A stretch of DNA of 5,884 bases from Candidatus Caccocola faecipullorum (GTDB taxonomy: Bacteria; Synergistota; Synergistia; Synergistales; Synergistaceae), in assembly GCA_018716365.1 (NCBI GenBank), contig DVKA01000057.1, positions 1 to 5,884 of the forward strand, given 5' to 3'. A model generated the notes under the pieces. The model was not told the DNA's origin. It made no database searches and was given only the letters and a program-made list of their open reading frames with translations. Of this stretch, positions 1 to 4,588 are shown one piece after another. The translations under genes were made by a program, and so were the position numbers. How positions within the stretch are numbered: position 1 is the first letter of the stretch; every line of letters starts with the position of its first letter.

Positions 1-1
1 T

Positions 2-325
2 AAGAAGATGATAGCCACGCACGTAGAATGGCCGGCAACTCGCGCCACGATTGAACAGCAGAAAGAGTACGTCCAGTATGGAGCGTATTTGGAGCACAAT
101 GTAGCCAACATAATGAGCGGTGATCTGACAATAGATGATTTCGTCGCGCAGGTCAAGGAAATAGGAGCTGAGCATATGATACTCTCCACAGATTTGGGAC
201 AGGCTATCAACCCCGAACCTGTAAAAATGTTTGGAGAATACCTTACGAAGCTGTTAGATGCGGGAATCAGCGAACAGGAAATACGTCAGATGACCGCGGT
301 GAATCCTGCTATGCTGGTTGAATAG
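2..325 (+). CDS. DUF6282-type metal-dependent hydrolase-like protein, C-terminal fragment
   Basis: The reading frame is open from the left window edge, so this is the 3' end of a longer gene. The ATG at base 8 is probably internal: the frame continues upstream through two Lys codons and no ribosome binding site is visible. About 107 residues remain. They resemble the end of DUF6282 proteins, which are TIM-barrel, amidohydrolase-like proteins of about 300 residues. Visible marks are the THVEWPA segment right at the start, whose His is a likely metal ligand, then an EQQKEY helix, a GAYLEHN strand, the ILSTDLGQ segment whose Asp sits where amidohydrolases place their late metal-binding Asp, and the closing NPAMLVE, equivalent to the NPAxLL end of many amidohydrolases. 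Family placement is from memory of motifs. Substrate and pathway are unknown. The gene is convergent with the TetR gene and followed by its own terminator. Confidence 0.72.
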   Translation, partial: KKMIATHVEWPATRATIEQQKEYVQYGAYLEHNVANIMSGDLTIDDFVAQVKEIGAEHMILSTDLGQAINPEPVKMFGEYLTKLLDAGISEQEIRQMTAVNPAMLVE

Positions 326-382
326 CACGGCTGCGTTGAGTTTGAAGTTGAATATCGTTAATTTTTATATGTAACCATAGCG

Positions 383-421
383 GTCGCCGCTTACAATCAT
401 GAGCGGCGACTGTCTGTTTTT
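383..421 (+). terminator. Intrinsic terminator of the DUF6282-type gene
   Basis: A perfect 9-bp stem GTCGCCGCT (383-391) / AGCGGCGAC (402-410) with a 10-nt loop is followed by TGTCTGTTTTT (411-421). It lies 57 bases after the stop codon. On the minus strand the stem is followed by CGCTATGG, with no T-run, so it is best read as a terminator for the plus strand only, although the stem could also slow transcripts from the TetR gene. Confidence 0.85.
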
Positions 422-432
422 GCATAATATTT

Positions 433-996
433 TTACATCACGGGTTCTATAACCGCGCGGAAATAGCGGTCAAGCTCCTCCGGCGTCTGCTCCATGCCGT
501 GAGCGACCCACCACTGCACCATTTCCACAAAGCTGCCGGACATGTGGTTTATCAGGAAATCGCGCGGCACTTCGCGCCTGCCTCCGTCCGCATGCGCAGC
601 AAACTCGCTTTCCACCAGCTCATTCAAACTGTTCTTGAAATAACGCAGAAAAATCTCGCTGTTCTCACACGACAGCAGGCTCGCAATATTTTTATCGTTC
701 TCCCGCAAATGCTGGAGAAGATGACAGAATACGGAGTTTGGCGCGCTTGCGTTTGAATATAGGCCGTGCGTGTGCGTGCGATCCCTGGCGCTTGCCACAA
801 TGTGGCCGAAGAGCTCTTCGCACAGCTCACGCAGCAGCGCGTCTTTAGTTTCAAAATGTGCGTAAAAGGTCGTCCGCCCAACGTTCGCTTTGTCAATTAT
901 CTCCTGCACTGTTATTTTATTGTAGCTCTTTTCTCCCAGTAATCCGCTGAAGGCCGTAAATATCGCCTCCCGCGATTTTTTTTGACGCCTGTCCAT
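433..996 (-). CDS. TetR/AcrR family transcriptional regulator
   Basis: A 187-residue DNA-binding regulator, the usual TetR length. The N-terminal helix-turn-helix covers about residues 10-55: the segment ITVQEIIDKANVGRTTFYAHF (about 28-48) has the typical recognition helix (GRTTFYAHF) and is followed by KDALL. The C-terminal ligand/dimer domain, from about residue 60 on, resembles the TetR_C domains common in Firmicutes (DhaS-like regulators), but I cannot name its ligand. It carries Cys59, Cys91 and Cys110 and several His (65, 75, 77, 92, 96, 134, 151, 166), which would allow metal or thiol sensing; that is inference. The ATG at 996 is chosen because AAAGAGG stands 6 bases upstream. A TTG at 1017 would add seven residues but would swallow this site. 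The gene is divergent from the P-type ATPase gene across a 174-bp region, the standard arrangement for a local regulator that controls its neighbour and itself. Confidence 0.93.
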   Translation of the reverse strand: MDRRQKKSREAIFTAFSGLLGEKSYNKITVQEIIDKANVGRTTFYAHFETKDALLRELCEELFGHIVASARDRTHTHGLYSNASAPNSVFCHLLQHLRENDKNIASLLSCENSEIFLRYFKNSLNELVESEFAAHADGGRREVPRDFLINHMSGSFVEMVQWWVAHGMEQTPEELDRYFRAVIEPVM

Positions 997-1002
997 GTCC
1001 GT

Positions 1003-1009
1003 CCTCTTT
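1003..1009 (-). promoter_or_regulatory. Ribosome binding site of the TetR gene
   Basis: AAAGAGG on the minus strand, 6 bases before the ATG at 996. It decides the start codon: the upstream in-frame TTG at 1017 lies before this site and would put it inside the coding region. Confidence 0.7.
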
Positions 1010-1015
1010 CTGTAC

Positions 1016-1045
1016 AAAGTACGATTTTTGTCCCGTAAAAGACAA
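1016..1045 (-). promoter_or_regulatory. Possible promoter of the TetR gene
   Basis: On the minus strand, TTGTCT (1045-1040) and TACTTT (1021-1016) are separated by 18 bases and could be -35 and -10 boxes. Transcription would begin near 1009, almost at the ribosome binding site, so the leader would be very short. An alternative -10 is TAGAAT (1058-1053), but it has no good -35 box. The boxes fit only loosely. Confidence 0.35.
1028..1045. promoter_or_regulatory. Candidate operator palindrome TTGTC-N8-GACAA
   Basis: A perfect 5-bp inverted repeat with an 8-base spacer, 18 bp overall, which suits a TetR dimer. Each arm coincides with one of the two back-to-back -35 boxes, so a bound repressor could shut both promoters. 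The palindrome is seen directly; its role is inferred. It may also arise simply because two divergent -35 boxes of similar sequence face each other. Confidence 0.4.
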
Positions 1046-1057
1046 CCGGGGTATTCT
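1028..1057 (+). promoter_or_regulatory. Possible promoter of the P-type ATPase gene
   Basis: TTGTCC (1028-1033) and TATTCT (1052-1057), 18 bases apart, are acceptable sigma-70/A-type -35 and -10 boxes. Transcription would begin near 1064, leaving a leader of about 107 bases before the ATG. Its -35 box overlaps the region of the -35 box proposed for the divergent TetR gene. Confidence 0.4.
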
Positions 1058-1102
1058 ATTCTTTATTTCCTCTCATACGGCCTCTAAAATCACAAATAAA
1101 AT

Positions 1103-1126
1103 GTTCGTTAACGTACTCAATGTACA
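1103..1126. promoter_or_regulatory. Cluster of palindromic sites in the ATPase leader
   Basis: Two overlapping symmetric elements lie here. GTTCGTTAACGTAC (1103-1116) is a 14-bp palindrome with one mismatched pair around a perfect CGTTAACG core. CGTACTCAATGTACA (1112-1126) has GTAC arms and resembles, in the opposite orientation, TGTACAAAGTACG at 1011-1023 beside the TetR start. These are alternative operator candidates to the one at 1028-1045. Confidence 0.3.
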
Positions 1127-1156
1127 GCTAATGAATAAAATTGTCAAATCAACAGC

Positions 1157-1163
1157 GGGAGGA
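1157..1163 (+). promoter_or_regulatory. Ribosome binding site of the P-type ATPase gene
   Basis: GGGAGGA is a near-perfect Shine-Dalgarno sequence with a 7-base spacing to the ATG at 1171. It fixes the start there and argues against the in-frame TTG at 1141, which lies upstream of it. Confidence 0.85.
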
Positions 1164-1170
1164 ATCTGGT

Positions 1171-3039
1171 ATGTTGAAAAAACTCGTCGATATTTTTGCA
1201 GGACTGCCTATGACCGTAGTCAGCGGAGCCTCGTTGCTGCTTAGCCTTTTTCTGCCGACGGCGGGCGTCGTCCTGCCTGTCGCCCCGGCTTGGACTGCGG
1301 TGATAATCAGCGGCTTTCCACTGCTCTATCTATCGCTATGGCGCGTCGTTTATAACAAAGGCGTCAGCAAAATCTCTTCGGCTCTTTTAATCACCATCGC
1401 GATGTTCGCGGCAATTGCAATCGGAAACCTTTTTGCCGCAGGAGAGGTCGCCTTCATCATGTCGATAGGAGCGATTTTGGAGGACAGAACGGTCGACAGG
1501 GCGAAGAAGGGGCTCAAAAAGCTCATCAGCCTCGCACCTGTACAAGCTCGCAGAATGGAAAACGGTAATGAGACCATGATTCAGACGGACGAAATAAAAA
1601 TAGGCGACAGGCTGCGAGTCCTGCCGGGCGAAGCGATACCGGCGGACGGCAAAATAATCGAAGGAGAGACGTCGATAGACCAGTCCGTGATGACGGGAGA
1701 ATCGCTTCCCGTCGACAAGGGGCCGGGCGAAGACGTGTTTTGCGGGACAATCAACCGCTTTGGAACAATCGACATAACCGCGACGAAAACCAGCAAGGAC
1801 AGCTCGCTTCAGAAGCTGATATTCATGGTGCGCGACGCAGACAAAAAGCAGGCCCCAATACAGCGCATTGCGGACAGGGCCGCCAGCTGGCTCGTCCCCG
1901 CTGCGTTGACCGTCGCGGTGATAACCGGCGCCGCGACAGAAGATATAGTCCGCGCCGTCACGGTGCTTGTCGTCTTCTGTCCATGCGCGCTCGTCCTCGC
2001 CACGCCAACCGCGGTCATGGCGGCGATAGGTCAGGCTGCGAAGCACGGCGTCGTCATCAAATCCGGCGAAGCTCTTGAAAAAATGGGATATGTCGACACG
2101 ATAGCTTTTGACAAGACAGGCACGCTTACATACGGACGGCTCGAAGTGAGCGATATAATATCCTTCGATGAAAAATTGAGTGCGGACGAGCTGCTTTCGC
2201 TCGTGGTCTCCGCCGAGGCGAAGAGCGAGCATCCGCTCGGCAGGGCGATAACTGAGCACGCTAGAAGACGGAATATTCCGATTATTGAATCCACGGCTTT
2301 CAAGATGACTCCGGGCAGGGGAATCAGCGCAGAAGCAGGCGGCAAAAAATTTCTCTGCGGGAATGAAAAATACCTCGCGGAGAACGGCGTGGGCATAGGC
2401 GAAAAGGAGCGCGCCGCGCTGGAACGTCTGCACATTGAAGGCAAAGCCTCCGTGCTCATAGCGTGCGATGGAAAAGCCATAGGCATAGTCGCGCTTTCCG
2501 ACGTTTTGCGTGAGGATGCCAAGGCTATGGTCTCGAAGCTGAAAGCTTTGAACACGAATGTAGTGCTTCTCACAGGCGACAACCGGCGGACGGCCGGTTA
2601 TTTCGCGGAGCTTACTGGAATCACAGAGGTACACGCGGAGCTTCTGCCGGAAGAAAAAGTCGAAAGCATCGAAGAGCTGAAACGGAACGGGCGTAAAGTC
2701 TGCATGATAGGCGACGGTGTAAACGACGCTCCCGCGCTCAAGACTGCAGACGTAAGCGCTGCGATGGAAAGCATGGGCAGCGATATAGCGATAGATGCGG
2801 CCGACATCGCGCTGATGGGAGACGATATTTCAAAAATACCATACTTGAAACGACTTTCCGCTGCGACAGTAAAAACAATAAAATTCAGCATAGTCCTGTC
2901 CATGTGCATAAACTTTGCCGCGGTAGCCTGCTCCGTTGCAGGGATTCTGACGCCGACGACCGGAGCCTTAGTACACAACGCAGGTTCATGTTTCGTCGTT
3001 CTTGTCGCAGGACTGTTGTACGACAGGAAATTTGAATAA
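1171..3039 (+). CDS. P1B-type heavy-metal-transporting ATPase
   Basis: A 622-residue inner-membrane pump that uses ATP to move a transition-metal ion, most likely outward. In order: four N-terminal membrane helices (about residues 10-108); actuator domain with TGES at 175-178; a membrane pair carrying the metal-site motif Cys270-Pro-Cys272 in FCPCALVLATPTA; phosphorylation motif DKTGTLT with Asp314; the P1B nucleotide-binding mark SEHPLG (His354-Pro355); TGDN at 468; hinge GDGVNDAPAL from 514; and two C-terminal helices ending near HNAGS (602-606). There is no N-terminal HMA or other Cys/His-rich metal-binding domain. The metal is uncertain: CPC excludes the SPC (P1B-4) group, the segment after CPC ends in ATP as in copper pumps, but the last helix has HNAGS instead of the copper MxxSS or zinc/cadmium DxG signature. 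HNxxS ends recall CtpC-like pumps linked to Mn/Zn. It is divergent from a TetR gene, which probably regulates it. Confidence 0.95.
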   Translation: MLKKLVDIFAGLPMTVVSGASLLLSLFLPTAGVVLPVAPAWTAVIISGFPLLYLSLWRVVYNKGVSKISSALLITIAMFAAIAIGNLFAAGEVAFIMSIGAILEDRTVDRAKKGLKKLISLAPVQARRMENGNETMIQTDEIKIGDRLRVLPGEAIPADGKIIEGETSIDQSVMTGESLPVDKGPGEDVFCGTINRFGTIDITATKTSKDSSLQKLIFMVRDADKKQAPIQRIADRAASWLVPAALTVAVITGAATEDIVRAVTVLVVFCPCALVLATPTAVMAAIGQAAKHGVVIKSGEALEKMGYVDTIAFDKTGTLTYGRLEVSDIISFDEKLSADELLSLVVSAEAKSEHPLGRAITEHARRRNIPIIESTAFKMTPGRGISAEAGGKKFLCGNEKYLAENGVGIGEKERAALERLHIEGKASVLIACDGKAIGIVALSDVLREDAKAMVSKLKALNTNVVLLTGDNRRTAGYFAELTGITEVHAELLPEEKVESIEELKRNGRKVCMIGDGVNDAPALKTADVSAAMESMGSDIAIDAADIALMGDDISKIPYLKRLSAATVKTIKFSIVLSMCINFAAVACSVAGILTPTTGALVHNAGSCFVVLVAGLLYDRKFE

Positions 3040-3060
3040 GCACGCCGCGTGCGCAGCCGG

Positions 3061-3099
3061 ACGCGGCCCCTGCGTTTCATGTCACGGGGCCGTGTCTTT
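3061..3099 (+). terminator. Probable terminator of the ATPase gene
   Basis: ACGCGGCCCC (3061-3070) pairs with GGGGCCGTGT (3086-3095) over 10 bp with one G-T wobble and a 15-nt loop. Only CTTT follows, so the T-run is weak. A smaller hairpin GCACG-CCG-CGTGC (3040-3052) starts immediately after the stop codon and may help. It sits 21 bases after the ATPase stop in a convergent gap. No T-run follows on the minus strand. Confidence 0.55.
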
Positions 3100-3132
3100 C
3101 GCAACTTTGTGTTAAGCTCTCCGTTGGAAACT

Positions 3133-3149
3133 TGTGGCATTTTCCCACA
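3133..3149 (-). terminator. Weak candidate terminator of the methyltransferase gene
   Basis: A 5-bp stem TGTGG/CCACA with a 7-nt loop lies 24 bases beyond the methyltransferase stop. On the minus strand it is followed by AGTTTCC, only three T in a row. It is placed where a terminator is expected, but is short and may be chance. Confidence 0.25.
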
Positions 3150-3173
3150 GACAGCCGTAATTCTATCCGTTTT

Positions 3174-3812
3174 TCACTCTTTCGCCCGCCCGACGAAATA
3201 GAAGCCGTTCGACTTATGGCCGTTCATCGTTGTGAAGGTCAGGCGGCTGTATTCGAGTTCTTCAAAGGCGCAGAGAAGCGCTTTGATCCATTTTTCGTCG
3301 TGGTGGCGGCAGACGGCGCCTTCCGGGAGTTCGAAGACGCCGTATTCGCTGTATTTATTTTTGAATTTTTCGTAGCGCGCCCTGTTGCGTTCGTCTGTGT
3401 TGAGCAGGAAGTCGTTTACGTAGAGGATTCCGCCGGGGCGGAGGACGCGGCGGATTTCGGAAATCATGCGCTCCTGTTCCGCGTTTGAGCTGATGCAGGT
3501 GAGCACGGCGAAGAGGATGACTGCGTCTACGCTTGCGTCCGGCAGGTCTATCTTCTCCGCGCTGCGCTTTACGCGCAAATCAAGGTGCAGATATGCCGCG
3601 CGCCCGCGTTCTATCATCGCTTCGGAGAAGTCCATGCCTATGAGGCAGCGCCATCCCTCGCGGTACAGTTCGTCGAGCGTGCGCCCGTAGCCGCAGCCGA
3701 CGTCGAGCACGAGCGCTTCGCGCGCCACGTACTTTTCAAAGGCCGCGAGCTGAAAGGGCGTCGTGAATTCTTTATCAGCCGCGGCTCTGTTCCAGTAGTC
3801 TTTTTGTTCCAT
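3174..3812 (-). CDS. Class I SAM-dependent methyltransferase
   Basis: A 212-residue soluble Rossmann-fold methyltransferase of the Methyltransf_11/25 type. Motif I, VLDVGCGYG (35-43), binds S-adenosylmethionine. GMDFSEAMI (59-67) gives the acidic residue Asp61 at the end of strand 2, which holds the ribose. LPDASVDAVIL (90-100) is the post-motif strand, and RRVLRPGGILYVND (121-134) is the usual later motif. The substrate cannot be told: the C-terminal part, where specificity lies, has no mark I recognise. The ATG at 3812 has AAAGGA about 10 bases upstream. It starts 51 bases after the GNAT gene ends on the same strand, with no terminator visible in between, so the two are probably cotranscribed and may act on related small molecules. 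That link is inference. Confidence 0.88.
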   Translation of the reverse strand: MEQKDYWNRAAADKEFTTPFQLAAFEKYVAREALVLDVGCGYGRTLDELYREGWRCLIGMDFSEAMIERGRAAYLHLDLRVKRSAEKIDLPDASVDAVILFAVLTCISSNAEQERMISEIRRVLRPGGILYVNDFLLNTDERNRARYEKFKNKYSEYGVFELPEGAVCRHHDEKWIKALLCAFEELEYSRLTFTTMNGHKSNGFYFVGRAKE

Positions 3813-3863
3813 CTTCTTTGATTCCTTTAATTTTCACTCAGCGGAATATATCTTACGAAGGCG

Positions 3864-4388
3864 TTACAGCGCGCGCTCGAACATCAGAAACTTCCGCGTC
3901 TCGCCTATGTCTTCGTAGTACATCTCTGTTTCGCCAACAATCTGGAAGCCGTTGGAGAGGTAAAGTTTGTGCGCGATTGTATTCTCTACGAGGCAGTCGA
4001 GGCGGATTGCTTTCTGCCCTTTGGCGCGCGCGGTTTCGGCGGCGTGTTCGACGAGGCGGCCGGCGAAACCTCTGCCGCCGTATTTCGAGGCGACGCGCAG
4101 CGCGTGGAGCACGGAGGCGCGTTTTTTGTCCGCGTCTACGCGCCACGGCACGGCGTCGTATGCGGGGTCGCATTCGTTGTTCATGATGTATGCGGCTGCG
4201 ATTTCGCCGTTTTCTTCGACGACGTACAGGCAGGAATTTTTTATCGCCTCCGCCACCATCTCCAACGACGGGAATCCGCCTTTGTTGCCGTTCGGCAGGA
4301 AGTCTTTCGCCGCCAGCTCGCGGCACATCATTTCGTAGAAGGCCGTTATTTCGTCCAGTTCTTCCGTTTTTGCTTCACGTATTATCAT
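3864..4388 (-). CDS. GNAT family N-acetyltransferase
   Basis: A 174-residue acetyl-CoA-dependent N-acetyltransferase covering one complete GNAT domain. It begins MIIREAKTEELDEI, the usual first strand and helix. Strand 4, CLYVVEENGEIAAAYIMN (53-70), leads to motif A around LRVASKYGGRGFAGRLVE (97-114); its GGRGFAG loop binds the acetyl-CoA pyrophosphate. Motif B follows in the segment ENTIAHKLYLSNGFQIVGE (135-153), with the common Y-x-x-x-GF pattern. The acceptor substrate is unknown. The ATG at 4388 is preceded by AGGAGG at 4405-4400, with a rather long 11-base spacing. It is the first gene of a probable two-gene unit with the methyltransferase 51 bases downstream. Confidence 0.9.
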   Translation of the reverse strand: MIIREAKTEELDEITAFYEMMCRELAAKDFLPNGNKGGFPSLEMVAEAIKNSCLYVVEENGEIAAAYIMNNECDPAYDAVPWRVDADKKRASVLHALRVASKYGGRGFAGRLVEHAAETARAKGQKAIRLDCLVENTIAHKLYLSNGFQIVGETEMYYEDIGETRKFLMFERAL

Positions 4389-4410
4389 TTTTCTATCCGC
4401 CTCCTGTTGT

Positions 4411-4416
4411 ATTATA
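4411..4416 (-). promoter_or_regulatory. Consensus -10 box upstream of the GNAT gene
   Basis: TATAAT reads on the minus strand at 4416-4411, inside AGCGTATAAT. The -35 region 17-18 bases upstream (GCGTTA/AGCGTT) is poor. Transcription would start near 4404, at the edge of the AGGAGG site (4405-4400), which would give an almost leaderless message. A promoter further upstream, for example near the AT-rich stretch at 4514-4523, is therefore an alternative. Confidence 0.5.
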
Positions 4417-4451
4417 CGCTCCGATTATGCCTCTAACGCTAAACGGCGGAG

Positions 4452-4501
4452 ATGCCAGCGGGCCCGCTCCGCTTCATCGGGCGCGGAAGCATTGCTGGCA
4501 T
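4452..4501. other. Two-helix 50-nt hairpin of unknown role
   Basis: ATGCCAGC (4452-4459) pairs perfectly with GCTGGCAT (4494-4501). Inside, GCTCCGC (4466-4472) pairs with GCGGAAGC (4483-4490) over 7 bp with one bulged base, leaving a 10-nt loop. On the plus strand five T (4509-4513) follow seven bases after the stem; on the minus strand there is no T-run. No plus-strand gene leads into it. It could be a REP-like repeat unit, part of a 5' leader for the GNAT gene, or a barrier between transcripts. Confidence 0.5.
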
Positions 4502-4523
4502 GACATAGTTTTTGTTATATATA

Positions 4524-4555
4524 GAAAAAGCCCCATGGCTTTCGCCTCGGGGCTT
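4524..4555 (-). terminator. Strong intrinsic terminator of hypD
   Basis: On the minus strand AAGCCCC (4555-4549) pairs with GGGGCTT (4534-4528). Inside is a second short stem GGC/GCC closed by a GAAA tetraloop, which further stabilises the hairpin. The 3' arm runs directly into TTTCTATA, giving a five-T tract. It lies 33 bases after the hypD stop, so hypD is the last gene of its transcript. Confidence 0.92.
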
Positions 4556-4588
4556 GGTGTTGCTTTTCTGCGTGAACCGCCGGACGGC

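Noticed and set aside
997..1017. TTG start of the TetR gene at 1017
   Set aside because: The ATG at 996 has AAAGAGG at proper distance; the extension MYRKRTD would contain this site and adds nothing typical of the family.
1141..1170. TTG start of the ATPase gene at 1141
   Set aside because: The near-perfect GGGAGGA site lies between this TTG and the ATG at 1171, so the ATG is the real start.
1387..2634. A 415-residue open frame on the minus strand
   Set aside because: It lies wholly inside the P-type ATPase gene, whose motifs are complete. The translation shows no recognisable domain and its composition is typical of an antisense frame in GC-rich DNA.
3853..4326. Arg-rich open frames on both strands over the GNAT gene
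   Set aside because: They are low-complexity shadows of the GNAT frame, which has complete family motifs and a ribosome binding site.
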